64,000 nt of DNA from contig NC_059401.1 of the NCBI RefSeq assembly GCF_905220565.1, forward strand, positions 3,311,001-3,375,000, read 5' to 3'. Both the position numbers and the translations under genes were made by a program. Positions 11,986 to 23,289 of the stretch are shown piece by piece. This DNA is from Melitaea cinxia. Taxonomy: Eukaryota; Arthropoda; Insecta; Lepidoptera; Nymphalidae. Under the pieces are notes generated by a model that made no database searches, had not been told where the DNA came from, and saw only the letters and a program-made list of their open reading frames with translations. The first letter of the stretch is position 1. Each line of letters begins with the position of its first letter.

Positions 11986-12593
11986 AAAAAACCATCTAAA
12001 CATGATGAAATAGTATTAACTGGATATTTGCGTTGATTTTTAATAGTAATATTTTCATCAAAGCGTCCACTTGTTATTATAATCATATTTTTTTTTATTG
12101 CGTTACGCGTGAACGAATACTAGTATCACAAAAAACACCGCATCGTCACGCGCTTATTGTAAATCCATTATAGATCTGTTTGACAAAACGCGCCACAAAG
12201 AAACGCAAATATAATAAACCGTGACGATATTAAAAAATGAACAAAAAAAATGTATTAAATTAAATATAAAAACCGATATTGAAATATCGTACAAAATATT
12301 TGAACACGTATTCAATTTCGTCAATAACAACAAACGTAATGTAATCACACGGAGGATGTACGGGCGCGATGAAAGCCACTATTTTATTAAAACCAATCTT
12401 TTTAAATGCTTTTGTCACACAATGTTGGGGTAATATTCTAGGAAATTTGAACTCTATCATCGTCGGGATATAGATGAAAATGTATTATTGATGAGGTGTT
12501 AAGCTGTTGATACACGTACACACAGATTGAACTTTCTTTCCTGTACGTTCTAAGGTTAGCTGGTCTGGAATGCTTTCAGTTTTAAACTTATCT
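11986..12593. other. No gene seen
   Basis: AT-rich, with short overlapping frames on both strands between 12154 and 12460 that share the same DNA and show no known motif. Confidence 0.4.
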
Positions 12594-12665
12594 TTTAACC
12601 GATTTCAAAAAAGCAGGAGGTACCTCATAACTTTTATTGGGTTTACCGATTTTGATAAACATAAC
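12594..12665 (-). repeat. CGACTTC-bordered element, minus-strand end fragment
   Basis: TTTTAACCGATTTCAAAAAA, GGAGGTACCTC and GTTTACCGATTTTGATAA are the reversed terminal and internal motifs of the element. Confidence 0.5.
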
Positions 12666-12836
12666 ATCATATACTGGTGCTTGACGTGTTTTCATACATA
12701 AAGCGAGATCTGTAAGGTAGTTTAGGAGCCCTAATAATGTGTATTTTGCTATAATATTGTAGACATAAGTTGAAGTCAGATGTAAATTGAGACACAATTT
12801 AACTGAGAATCTGCGCTTTCTTAAATCTCTAAATTT

Positions 12837-13035
12837 GAAGTTATACTTCTTCTGGCGTATCCAAAAAATTATGAGAGTAAATTTATACGATGCGCGCGCA
12901 CACTGTCACAAAAAAAACCGACTCCCTAAAGTTAGCTAGTCAACGAGGAAGAACTTAGCAACGTCAAGTTAGCTACCTAATGAAGTATAACTTCTTACGT
13001 GCGTACATAAGTACATACACGGTTTTTTAAATTAT
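12837..13035. mobile_element. MITE-like element, TIR core GAAGTTATACTTC, copy 1
   Basis: Starts GAAGTTATACTTCTTCTGG and ends with GAAGTATAACTTCTTACG, so a 13-bp quasi-palindromic core is present in inverted orientation at both ends. The interior (GATGCGCGCGCACAC, GTCACAAAAAAAACC, AAGTTAGCTA) is shared with 21125-21300. No open frame. Confidence 0.6.
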
Positions 13036-13546
13036 AGCCGTATTGAGAACTTCCTTTGGATTCCATTAAAACTGGTAAGGAGTAGCCGAGTACGCAGTAG
13101 TCCTTATCGAACAAATGACAAAGAGATTAAAGATGTAAAACAGCATCAACTTTTCAGACGTCGCTCGCGCCTCTTACGTCGCAGTTGTACCTCACACGTA
13201 AATATTTAAGATCGGAAAATACGACCGTACATCGTTGCGAGCTTAATCAGTCCACGGAATCGTATTACATGCGAAAACTTCAATTTAGAGATTTTATTTT
13301 TATGTAGCGCCAGCTGCGTCTCGCTGTTTAAGATCATCTAACTTCTTATTTTGAAGAATTTCGGTTCAAAACCAAGAGCATACCAAAACTAAAATGCAAA
13401 AACTTTTTTATTCAAATTATTTAAAAGTACATTTAAATCGTTTATAATTATAATTATCCAAGTCTTTTGTAAATTAATTATGGTTGATGTGAAGATACTA
13501 TGAATTTGGAATATAGATTCTGCTGAGAAGAATCGCCAAGGAACTC
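13036..13546. other. No gene seen
   Basis: Unique sequence. A short stretch at 13140-13260 has raised GC content. Confidence 0.4.
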
Positions 13547-13592
13547 CAGATGGCTGGCCCATTGGCGCAGTTTGCAGTGACCCTGCATGTTT
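13547..13592 (+). repeat. SINE head fragment
   Basis: GGCCCATTGGCGCAGTTTGCAGTGACCCTG resembles the A-box half of a tRNA-derived lepidopteran SINE. The B-box half is missing. Confidence 0.45.
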
Positions 13593-13652
13593 ATATAAGT
13601 ATTGTTTATATAAATTCATATTATGAATTTATAGAACATAAAAATATATCTT

Positions 13653-13740
13653 ACTATATCAGATGACTGTTACCTATAACACATGTATTAAGTTGCTTAA
13701 CGTAGGAACAGACGACCGTGTGCGTATGTTATAAATATGT
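13653..13740 (+). repeat. Dispersed repeat, ATTAAGTTGCTTAAC family, copy 1
   Basis: ACTGTTACCTATAACACATG, ATTAAGTTGCTTAACGTAGG, AACAGACGACCGTGTG-GTATG. Copies are at 34058-34125 and 51044-51125, all in the same orientation. It probably derives from a retroelement 3' region. Confidence 0.55.
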
Positions 13741-13910
13741 ATGTATGTGTTTCATGGGATTCCGTGATTGAGAAACAAACATGCATCCAAACTTTCGCGT
13801 TTATAATATCACTAAGATGTTACTTAATTGGATATTATTATACATCATTACTTGTATAAATACTACTTTGCTTAGATTCGTTGAATGTTAAACATAACGT
13901 TACAAGCTTC

Positions 13911-14008
13911 AACTCGCTGTGGAGCAGGGTGGTGGATTAAGCTTCGAAATATCTCGTATATAAAGAAGGAGGCCTATGCCCAGCTGTGGGATGTTACAGG
14001 CTAAATCG
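13911..14008 (+). repeat. tRNA-derived SINE, 3' part
   Basis: GCAGGGTGGTGGATTAAGCT, then GGAGGCCTATGCCCAGCTGT, then TTACAGGCTAAA. It is the tail of the SINE seen whole at 32847-33199, with the middle altered. Confidence 0.6.
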
Positions 14009-14278
14009 TAATTAACAAATTAAATTAAAACTTTGATTAGGCTTATGTAGGTGTTTGCGAATCTGAATCATCATATTGCAAGGATTTTATATGAATCACC
14101 GTTTAGAAGTGTTGATTATCACATAACCAAGAATATATTATTGAGAGAAATTATTGCATTATAACAATAATTTTATCTTACTAGCATAAAGATATTGATA
14201 ATATAAACAATTCCTAATAAATTAGTAAAAATATAAATAGAAAAAAGAAATATTTCCCAATAAAAATAATCAAATTAT

Positions 14279-14350
14279 TGAAAAATCCTTTTGTCAAATG
14301 ACGATTCAAAATTGATTCTGAAGCCTACTCAAATAAAGAAATTTTAATTT
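14279..14350 (+). repeat. LINE 3'-end relic (GAAGCCTACT type)
   Basis: AAAATTGATTCTGAAGCCTA, then CTCAAATAAAGAAATTTTAA, then a T-rich stretch. Same motif order as 7818-7875 and 27303-27372. Confidence 0.4.
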
Positions 14351-14484
14351 CTTTTTTTTTTTGTAATGAATAACCAACTAAGAATATGAATGTAGTAGAA
14401 AGATTAAAAAAATCAGCAGAAGAGTGCTACGTTCAGCGATATCCGAATTAGATACATAGTAGAAAACGTAATAGCCAAAAAGGT

Positions 14485-14523
14485 ACAACACATACGGGTG
14501 AAGCCGCGGGCGAAATGCTAGTA
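14485..14523 (+). repeat. Helitron-like 3' end
   Basis: ACGGGTGAAGCCGCGGGCGA then AATGCTAGT: a GC-rich hairpin-like stretch before CTAG, the 3' signature of lepidopteran non-autonomous Helitrons. The body is not recognisable. Confidence 0.35.
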
Positions 14524-14894
14524 TAATATAAAATATCGATATTATATCAGACGGAAATCGGTATCAACCTGTGTGTGTATATCCGCTGTTACGCTGATCC
14601 CATTCCCGCCGATTCGATAACTTGCGGGGATTACGATCTGGCAACGATCTTGCTCTAGTGAATTTGTTTCGATAAAATATATCGATTGTTGCAATTCCGC
14701 TCGGTTTCAAGGCGTAATTGAAAAACGAATACCGAGCATTACGTGTGTATCGATATGGATAGTGATGGGAAAATGAATATTTTTGTGGTTTAAAAACGAT
14801 TTTTAATATAAAACGGCATGTTTTTTATGTCCGTTCTGGCAATGATAATAAAATAATTTAGGATTTCAATACACATTTACATAACATACATACA
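14524..14894. other. Unique sequence, GC-elevated core 14560-14760
   Basis: No coding evidence. CG-rich unique blocks like this, set between repeats, are candidates for conserved non-coding elements. Confidence 0.3.
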
Positions 14895-15247
14895 AATTTG
14901 TCGAGCCGTTTCGGAGGAGTATGGTAACTGTAGGTACACGAGAATTTTATATTAAGTACTAGCTGACTCGGCAAACGTTGTCTTGCCGCTAAACGGTATT
15001 TAAAAATAGGGGTTGGTGGTAGAAGTGTAAAAATTTAGGGTTGTATGTATTTTTCAACGCCAAATCATGATAAAATAAAAAATAAATAATTTATGTAAAA
15101 ATTAAAAAAAAAATAGTGGTGGACTACCTTTAACATTCAGGGGGATGAAAAATAGATGTTGTTCGATTCTCAAGACCTACCCAAGCCTTGGTCAAGCCGT
15201 TTCGGAGGAGTTTAACTACAAACACCGTGACACGAGAATTTTATATA
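14895..15247 (-). mobile_element. Helitron-like element with adjacent partial copy
   Basis: On the minus strand the main copy runs from TATATAAAATTCTCGTGTCA near 15247, through CTCCTCCGAAACGGCTTGAC, to GTTTGCCGAGTCAGCTAG (CTAG at 14959-14962). A second CCTCCGAAACGGCTCGAC block and CTCGTGT block lie immediately beyond it at 14895-14955. Thus a truncated copy sits head to tail against a fuller one. No protein is encoded. Confidence 0.5.
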
Positions 15248-15490
15248 TTACATAAATAAATGTAAGTATATTTATTTATTTATTTTATATTTGGGAAACA
15301 AACAGATATAGGTGCATAATAAAATACATTAACACAAATGAAAAGTACAAAATCCAACAAAGTTTCCACCAATTACAATTACATAAAAGTACTCTAAAGC
15401 AATAATAAGCTATAATAAATTACTCAATATTAAAAATTGGCTGTCTGTAAAGTTGCTTTATGGACGGTAGTTTAACGTGACAACGACATA
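15248..15490. other. AT-rich sequence, no gene seen
   Basis: It includes a TTTATTTATTTATTTTAT run near 15270. Nothing else is recognised. Confidence 0.4.
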
Positions 15491-15778
15491 ACATAATTGT
15501 ATTTGCTCGCAAACGAAAAAAACCGACTTCAATTAATACAGCGTAGGTAGACGAAAAAATAGTTAAGTAAACAGAATACGCGTTATCAAAGATTACTCAA
15601 AAAGTTGTTATCAGATCTCGATAAAATTTAAATGTGATCACATGATAAACATCGGCTGTTGATTAGAATTAAAAATAAAAAAAAATAAAATGGTCGAAAT
15701 CGGTCCACCCAGTCAAAGGTTCTGAAAAAAAACAGTCGAATTGAGAACCTTCTCCTTTTTTGGAAGTCGGTTAAAAAA
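15491..15778 (+). repeat. CGACTTC-bordered element, internally deleted copy
   Basis: Both ends are present (AATTGTATTTGCTCGCAAAC and GGAAGTCGGTTAAAAA). The inside joins the first half of unit A to the last part of unit B (GGTCGAAATCGGTCCACCC, AGTCAAAGGTTCTG), so the deletion fell between homologous internal units. Confidence 0.7.
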
Positions 15779-16273
15779 TCTCCTCGGACATATCGAGTGA
15801 TAGTATAGTCAGTAAACTTCAGTAAGAGTAGGCTTGCGCCGCATCAATCTATATTCCATATACTATCACTGAGCGTAACGGGACAGTGAGCGTAACGCAA
15901 TGAGTCATCCTTTTTCGTGCATGCCACCGTACATCGATTTATTAGACTTTGTCACGTCAAAAAATCCAAATAAATACAAATCAGTAATAAAAACGATTCA
16001 ACATTAAATCGTTTTAATCGATTTCGATATCTTTTTTATACTAGTCATATTTCCTGGATATACGGTAAGAATAAAGAAGTCAGTTTTCCGCAGACCATAA
16101 CGTGTACCGTCAAGATGATTTGCGTTTTATGCCGTGCAGCGATCTTTACGAAGTCTTCTATCTGCTGGAAATGCATTATTCGAATTTTGCTGGCGAGAAG
16201 AAATCCGTGTCCGTAAATTTTTTTTTTGTATTTTTTAAAGCTGAAAACATTATTATTATTTTTAGATTAGTAT

Positions 16274-16276
<3 letters not shown>
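15779..16276. other. Unique sequence with a weak exon candidate at 16099-16209
   Basis: A GC-elevated stretch. On the plus strand the frame after a possible acceptor TTTTCCGCAG reads HNVYRQDDLRFMPCSDLYEV and continues to FAGEKKSVS before a possible donor GTAAAT. I cannot assign it to a family and the opposite strand is open too, so this stays a weak candidate. Confidence 0.15.

Positions 16277-16321
<45 letters not shown>
16277..16321. repeat. (AT)n microsatellite
   Basis: About 45 bases of uninterrupted AT repeats. The TATA-rich run at 25393-25412 is a smaller example. Confidence 0.9.
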
Positions 16322-16324
<3 letters not shown>

Positions 16325-17199
16325 GTAGAAGATATACCTACTACTGGGGTACAATCAATTGACCTTATGACAATTGTCAACTATGTATTTCTAACTCGAT
16401 TAATATTCTTATTATGGGCGCTACCACCTTTCATACTGATATCGAATGAATACTACGAGAACTGAATTTTAGGGTATGTTCTGTTTTTAAGAGAATATCC
16501 ACTTATGAATGTCGCAACCTTATTATATTTGTATGACGACCATGAGCTTTGTGAACTTATAAATTTTGTTAAAATTGCTTTAGTAATGAATATCGACATT
16601 TTCCTAGAATATTTTCTGTATACTTACGATAAATCGAATTGTCGTATCATTGTAGGTGAAAATATTATCCTTGGCAAGGAAGTCAGTAATAGTGTGGTAG
16701 TAGTAGATGAACGACTAATTACCTAATTAACCTAAACTAGTCCTAATTTAGTCGCTTGTTGATTTTTTATTAACACACATTTTCAATACGAATTATGTCG
16801 TTGTAAGCGCAATGTATAATTATTTTTAAAGTAGTCATAAAAATTAAGCAGAAAATAATAATAATAATAAGAACATAGAAGAGTAGGTACAATAAACAAA
16901 AGGAAAGGTAACAAACAAACAACAAAAAAAAAGCTAAAAGAAAGAAAAGGCTTACTAGGTTTCTGCCTCAGCATTGTTTTTGACAACAAGAATTTATCGC
17001 CAAAACCGCTGATTTTCTGGCAAAACCTAAGTACCAGTTATTATCATTCAATCAATTGTCTTTTAATGTTGTACGTAGTAAGCAATTAAAATATTTCAAT
17101 GTAGCAAGTACGAAATAAAGTTAAGTTCGAGAATGATTTCTACAACGCGCTCATGTTGTTATTGTTACCTACTGTTTGTATTTCGCACTATCATGTTCG
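16322..17199. other. No gene seen
   Basis: A 73-codon frame at 16505-16726 (+) has no recognised motif and ordinary AT-rich composition. I do not call it. Confidence 0.4.
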
Positions 17200-17770
17200 C
17201 CAAAGCTGCTCGCTCAAATCCACCGATAGAGCTATTTGCCTTTGACAAAGGAAACATCGCATTCATTGGTAATTCAACCGTGCCCTAGTTCGGAAGTAGA
17301 CGAAATCGTCGAAACCCTAACGGCTCGTTGTTATTAGCAACGCAGCAATGTCTTTAGGGGCTCGCACTCGTCACGGCCAGACATCCGCGTCGACGAGTGC
17401 CTTTTGTTTTAAACTCGATTAAAACTTGAGTCGCGGGAAAAGCGTCTCGGTTAGGAGGTCGTTAGTGAGTTTCAGAATAAGGACATAGATCAAACGGTAA
17501 AGTGGATTTCGGGACGTTTGCGATACGAGAGGCGGTTTAACTTGTGTTCGGTCGGATTTATGCTTCCGAGGCAATCCCGCGCGTTGCACCGGGAATAACT
17601 TTATTACGTCACGGCGATATTTTACCGGCGGACGAGTTGGGACCGATAAATTTGTTTGAAATATAGAAGGTAATGTTTTATGATAGCGGGGGCTTTGTAT
17701 TGTTGTTGTATTGTCGGTTGTACGATTGTCGTCTCGCGTTTCGGAACGGATGGTGAAATGTTGATTAAAT
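17200..17770. promoter_or_regulatory. GC-elevated unique block, possible regulatory DNA
   Basis: A long CG-rich and repeat-free block. A 119-codon frame at 17419-17778 (-) crosses it but shows no domain, and its composition follows the raised GC. Such blocks in lepidopteran introns are often conserved non-coding sequence. That function is inferred only from composition and uniqueness. Confidence 0.25.
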
Positions 17771-18229
17771 AACAACAATAATTACACCTCGTAATATTTA
17801 TTATGCGAATTCACGAGAATATTGTAGCTCTGCTTTAGTATAAATCTCAGCGAATGTAAATAAGTATCCTTTGTGTAATTAAAACAACTATAAATTCAAG
17901 TAATTTTACTTTCAAATTTGATAAGACAAATTTTAGTACAATATAATTAAGTCAATAATTATTCAACATATTCTTTAAAACTATACTAGCTTAAAATTCT
18001 CTAAATTCTCCGAATTCTTCATGGCGAAGAGACACTGATTATCCGTTGACGATTTAGTCGTTTTCGAAACAGTTATTCAGAGTGATAGACAGTCGGGCAG
18101 ACATCCAAATCAGAATACTGGGGCATTACTTTAAGAGCTTTAGTTAGCATCGCGTTGCTTTTGTTTAAAAAAAAAACATACAGATAACACAACCGATGCC
18201 TTTAATGTTGCCAGTTTTATTAAATCTAT
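17771..18229. other. No gene seen
   Basis: AT-rich unique DNA. Confidence 0.4.
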
Positions 18230-18330
18230 TTAATACTTTATTGCACATGTAGAATGACGTTAAGGAAATAAAAATATTTTAACCTAAAAAAGTGCAAAGG
18301 TGGTCTTATCACTAACAGTGATATCTAAAA
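18230..18330 (-). repeat. LINE 3'-UTR relic
   Basis: GTGCAAAGGTGGTCTTATCA, then CTAACAGTGATATCT, is the reversed form of the AGTGATAAGGCCGCCTTTGC block at 440-460. Confidence 0.5.
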
Positions 18331-19445
18331 GACAATATCTGTTAATAGATAAAACGTTGATAGCATGACATAACTAAGTAAAACCTGACTTTTTTGTGAG
18401 TCGAATTTTTATCTCCAAAGTATATTATGCTTCCTATGGCGCATGCCCTCCATATGGTTATTGGCGTTCTGTATTCGTAACTAGATTTGTCTAACGCCAA
18501 ACTAAAAATACAATACTTCTAAAAATTGCAAAAGTATCTGCTACCATTTAGAAATAATCCCTTTAAGCTAATAATTATCGTAGTATTATGTAGTATTTTC
18601 TTGCTTCAATTTTAGTAGGTAAATATGACCTATATATATAGTTTATTTGTAGCAAAACACATTCGAGTGTGTTTGTTTTGTGATTAGATCAATTAAGAGC
18701 TGTCAGTTCAATGTTATATTATTTTTTAGAGGTAACATAACATTGTGCAACAACTCAAAGAAGCAGAGTATCGATGACTTGGTGGATGGAGAGCGGAAAA
18801 ACCGCACCAACTATCTAGTAAATATTAAGTAAATTCTAAGTTATTGCCTAGTTCCTTTATAAAGAAAAACCATTGGTTTAGTTCTTCGTCTTATGGAAAA
18901 AAAAATGGTAACGTTATTACGTAAATATTTTAATTGTAATTAAAAGTAATTATTAATGTATTTTCTAGAAATAGTCTAATGGAATTTAAAGTATTTTGAT
19001 TACAAAACGCATATATACGAGTATTTGTATCGTTGTTTTATATTATAAACTAGATTAATTTGAATTTTTAATACAGGACATAAATTTAGCTTAAAATAAA
19101 ACTAATACTAACTCTATAGTTTCTTTATTTTCTAAACAATTATATTAAAATGTTTCAAACTTAGTAGAGCGTATTTCCATTAACGATGTTATGTGAAAAC
19201 TTTTTTTTTTACAGTCTCTTTATTTAAAGGAAAGTAGGTATATAAAGAAAATTGGCAAAGATAACACGAGTAAGTACCAAACACGGCTACATTTTTAAAA
19301 ATGTTTATTAAACTTGGCGTAAACTCAATCTTCCAACTAAGTAAAAAAAAAATATTGCGAATAGATATACACCGGACGATCGTGGGTATTAGTAATAGGG
19401 TTGTCAAAACAAATATTTTCCCAATGCAATTTAACGCTATTTTTA
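18331..19445. other. AT-rich sequence, no gene seen
   Basis: Nothing recognised. Confidence 0.4.
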
Positions 19446-19590
19446 ACGGATTCCAAAAAGGAGGTTTTCAATTAGACTGTTTATATTTTTATGTTTGGTT
19501 ATCTCATAAATTTTTCCTGGGTGTTCCAATTTTGATGTTTTTTTTTTTAAATAGTATTATCGAATATGTACTTTTTTTCGTTTGCGATTA
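19446..19590 (-). repeat. CGACTTC-bordered element, degenerate minus copy
   Basis: AACGGATTCCAAAAAGGAGG then TTTTCAATTAGACTG is the reversed element end. GGGTGTTCCAATTTTGATG and TTTTTTTCGTTTGCGA mark the internal part and the other end. Strongly reduced. Confidence 0.5.
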
Positions 19591-21121
19591 GTCTTATTTT
19601 TTTAAAACATAATTTTTTGTTAGTATCAAATAATTGAATTATTTATAGAATATCTTTAGATGTTTCTTTTACGTGTTCTTAAAAGTAAAATATGTCAACG
19701 CAGACATCAACAAACACTATTTTCCTCGATATATGCATCTTATAAATATTTAAATAAAAAAACTATACATTGAATTTCAATATAAATCTCATACGAAGTC
19801 CTGAACCACAGTCAGCTCGGCGGGAAATGTCACCCTACGTAAGACGATGATATAAACTTGTACGTTTACACGGCTCGCTGGCTAACTACGTAACTATGGT
19901 GTTACCTTTCAAAGCGAGCATTGTACGTGAAACTACGATCGACTCTCGAGCTTATTGTCAGACGAAGCGTGGCACGTTACCGGATTCAGTGGGATGCTAT
20001 TGGAATTGTTAGCGACGGAAATTATTACCGTACGTTAGTTTGCAAGGCTTAAGTCGCGTATTGTGTTACGATAAAATGATATAGGATACTTTTATTGTTT
20101 TCAACGTTCGATCGACTTCGCTGCGATGCGTTAAATAAACGATTCATAATAATCTATATAAATAAAAATGGACGACAAAAATTATTTAAAACAGCATATT
20201 TTTATTTTTCATTTTAATTATCCCGATTTAAATAATTTTTGTAATAAAAATAACCATGTTAATTTAAAATCTTATATAAAAATGACTCGCCGAAATGTGT
20301 GTAACGCGCATAACTTCCAATCAACTGCATCAGATGGATAATTGTTTTTTTTTGTGGTTGTTTCTATCAGGACTATCTCTAGTTAGTTAAAATAAAAAAA
20401 AAACACATTAACGAAAAAAAAAAATTTTTTTTTGTGTCATATCTTATTCGTATATAGCAAAAATTTTAAACATCGTACTTTTACTTTTTAAAACTTACTT
20501 ATTCAACTCAGGTTTTTTACTTTATACGAAAGAGGTTGTATTTACATTTAAACGTATGAAGGTTTTAATGTTTATACAACATATTTGTGTTACCGAGTAG
20601 AAATACTCGACGAATTAGCGATTATTATCTCGTAAGCGATGCAATGATGCAAATGAGTGAGTCACCGCGAGGCGTATTTAGAAAACAATGGCCGGTACAT
20701 TGATTGCATAGCATTGGAGCTAAGCAAGGAATTGTTATTAATAGCAGAGTTTGAGTTTGTATACCTATGTTGTCAATGTTTTCGGATCCCCTACACAATT
20801 TTCACATATTCAACGGCTATAAAACCTTCTTAGCCTTCGTTCTTGCACACGTTTATGTACGTTAAAAATTTCACACGAACGTAGTCACGGACGACAGTTA
20901 GTATCAACGTAGATACAAAGTTCAAGACGTAAGGAATAGGATACGGTATGCGTGTAACAGTAGACGCTTACGCAAGAATCGCACTTGTTCAAACAATGCA
21001 TGCTCACGACAAAACGATAACACCTTACAAGACTCAATATTGTAATATTATATATATTGTCAATTATTTTATGTCACCTATTTTTCTCTACTGAAATATT
21101 ATTACATAAAGTATTTTTTTT
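19591..21121. other. Unique sequence with GC-elevated blocks
   Basis: Blocks at about 19800-20110 and 20600-21000 are CG-rich and repeat-free. Between them, TCTATATAAATAAAAATGGA at 20155 resembles the 5' start of Helitron-like elements such as the one at 48247. No gene is seen. Confidence 0.3.
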
Positions 21122-21315
21122 TAAGTTATACTTCTTTGGAAAAATGACGAGGGTAATTTTTTACGATGCGCGCGCACACCGCACTGTCACAAAAAAAAAC
21201 CTGAAGTTAGCTATTCATCGAAGAAGAAGTCAGCAACGTGAAGTTAGTTAGCCAATGCAGTATAACTTCTTACGTGCGTACATAAGTACACACACAATTA
21301 CACACTTTTTTTAAA
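21122..21315. mobile_element. MITE-like element, TIR core GAAGTTATACTTC, copy 2
   Basis: AAGTTATACTTCTTTGG at the left and AGTATAACTTCTTACGTGCG at the right, with GATGCGCGCGCACACC and AAGTTAGTTAGCCAATG inside. It is the sister of 12837-13035 and is diverged at both inverted-repeat cores. Confidence 0.6.
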
Positions 21316-21344
21316 TTTAAAACGAACTACACACAACACAACAC

Positions 21345-21677
21345 GTGCTGTGTGGCTACGGCACTAAAGAATTTAGCCACCCCCTCTCTTCCCGTGGGTG
21401 TCGTAAGAGGCGACTAAGGGATAACAAGGTTCCACTACCATCTTGGAACTTAAAAAGCCGACAGATGGCGGGATAACCATCCAACTGCTGGCTTTGAAAT
21501 ACACAGGCCGAAGACGGGCAGCAGCGTCTTTGGTGCGACAAAGCCAGTACTGCGGTCACCAACCCGCCTGCCCAGCGTGGTGACTATGGGCAAAACACAT
21601 GAGTTCACGTTATTTTTGACGTAAACTTGTGGAGGCCTATGTCCAGCAGTGGACTGTATAGGCTGTAATGATGATGA
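21345..21677 (+). mobile_element. Composite SINE-like element with RTE 3' tail
   Basis: The body contains TCCCGTGGGTGTCGTAAGAG, CCATCCAACTGCTGGCTTTG and CCCGCCTGCCCAGCGTGGTG. The end, TTGTGGAGGCCTATGTCCAG through TAGGCTGTAATGATGATGA, reads LVEAYVQQWTV and then a stop, matching the C-terminus and GAT tail of RTE LINEs. A minus-strand copy is at 41838-42125. It could be a SINE using an RTE tail for mobilisation, or simply the 3' end of an RTE element. The short frames across it are not genes. Confidence 0.65.
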
Positions 21678-22148
21678 CACACAACACACATCACAGGAGT
21701 TCTAAAATGCCCATGGCATTTATTAAACATCATGCATTATTTTATCCGACATGCGATTTATTACTTAAGCTTGCAAATCGACAGTCCTGTGACTGCCTAG
21801 TAACGCGTAAGCAAGGACGCGGTCTGATGTTGACGGAATTTACCTGTTACAATATACATATATTTTTTTTTACTGTAAATTTTTCATTTTTTTTGCGCAT
21901 AGCCTAAGCACTATGTATACTATACTGTTTATTATGGTTTGTCTTTTCTACACATACATACACTTACACTCTTTCATGCACACAGATATATATATATATA
22001 CCTACACAAGTACTTAGGTACACATATACATTTATATCTATACAAATAAATACAATTGGAGTGTCTGCTAGTAATATTAAAATAATCGCTTTTTTCTTAA
22101 TGCATCTGTATATACGGGACACATACCAAAATTACATTTTCTACAATT
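21678..22148. other. No gene seen
   Basis: Holds a short TATATA run near 21990 and ACACAT-rich low-complexity sequence. Confidence 0.4.
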
Positions 22149-22355
22149 TTTGTCTGTCTGCCTGTCTGTTTGTTCCGGCTAATTTCTGAAACGGCTATAC
22201 CGATTTTGACGGGACTTTCACCGGCAGATAGCTGATGTAGTAAGCAGTGACTTAGGCTACGTTTATTTTAGGAATTTATTTATTTTATAACTCTGCGAAC
22301 TGAACAATAACTATTTTGTTAAATTCCACGAGGACGAAGTCGCGGGCAGAGCTAG
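22149..22355 (+). mobile_element. Helitron-like non-autonomous element
   Basis: TTCCGGCTAATTTCTGAAAC, CGATTTTGACGGGACTTTCA and CGAGGACGAAGTCGCGGGCA lead to CTAG at 22352-22355. The GC-rich stretch just before CTAG fits the hairpin and CTRR rule for Helitron 3' ends. The 5' TC end is uncertain. No Rep/helicase is present. Confidence 0.5.
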
Positions 22356-22611
22356 TAATAAATAATTATTTATTTCTATATATACACACAGTTGACCAAA
22401 AAGTTTCTAAATGTAGGTATCTAAGTATACAATACTATTATGCAATAGAATCTGAATTTTAATACATTAATAAAAAAAGAAATTATCACTTTTATATTAA
22501 TAATATTATAAATAGCTTTTTTTTCGTAGTTGCAATAACCAAAACATCAGTCGGGCCAATTTTTTAATTTTAAAATCAAGTTAATGTCATTTTTTATATT
22601 CAACTATATCG

Positions 22612-22835
22612 GTAAACAAGCGTACGGCTCACTTGATGGTAAGGGATTACAGTAGCTTATAATAGACTTTTGCAACACCAGAAGCATCGCAAGGGCGTTG
22701 AAGACCTTACCCCCAATTCCCTCCCTGAGCTCTGATAACCTTACTCACCACAGGAACACAACACTGCTTGAAGGCAATATTATTTAGCTTTTGCCGCTCT
22801 AGTTTTTGAGTAAGATAAATCCTGCTATGCCAGTT
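22612..22835 (+). repeat. Dispersed repeat with GTACGGCTCAC head, copy 2
   Basis: AAACAAGCGTACGGCTCACT, TGATGGTAAGGGATTACAGT, CAACACCAGAAGCATCGCAA and CACAACACTGCTTGAA follow the order of 6141-6397. Confidence 0.6.
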
Positions 22836-23289
22836 TCTGTCTGTTGTAGTCGTAGTATTTAGATTCGATGCGGAACGCTACAAGATCTATATCATATTTA
22901 GGTAATTTTGATCATTTTTATATGATTCACAAGTTTATTTATAAAATCCCATGACTTGTTAGGCAAATTTCCTCCCGTGCGGTATTATCATTCAAGTCTT
23001 ATCACGCACCTGTGTCATCAGAGATTAGTGATACGCTTACGAAATTTTAAACAGCTTTCGTAGACAAAGGACGATGAACCGCGGCCCGTGACGAAAATTA
23101 AAAAAAGAGACACTCGAGTCTTTTATTATCTGTGTCGTGAACAAAAAAACTAAAAAAAAAATCTTACAAGTATTATGTATTCTTTACTCTGTACACACCC
23201 ATTGTGTCACATGTTAACGAGACGTTTAAAAATACAATAATGGTTTCGAATTTCATTTTCATTCGACGTTCAAAAAACGTATTATTTAC
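22836..23289. other. No gene seen
   Basis: Mostly unique, with slightly raised GC content at 22970-23090. Confidence 0.4.

Noticed and set aside
17419..17778. 119-codon frame on the minus strand
   Set aside because: No domain, no splice sites, and composition that follows the GC-rich block; open frames of this size are expected there.
21356..21689. Three overlapping short frames, and the similar one at 41813-42076
   Set aside because: They are by-products of the composite SINE/RTE-tail element; the similarity between the two loci is repeat similarity.
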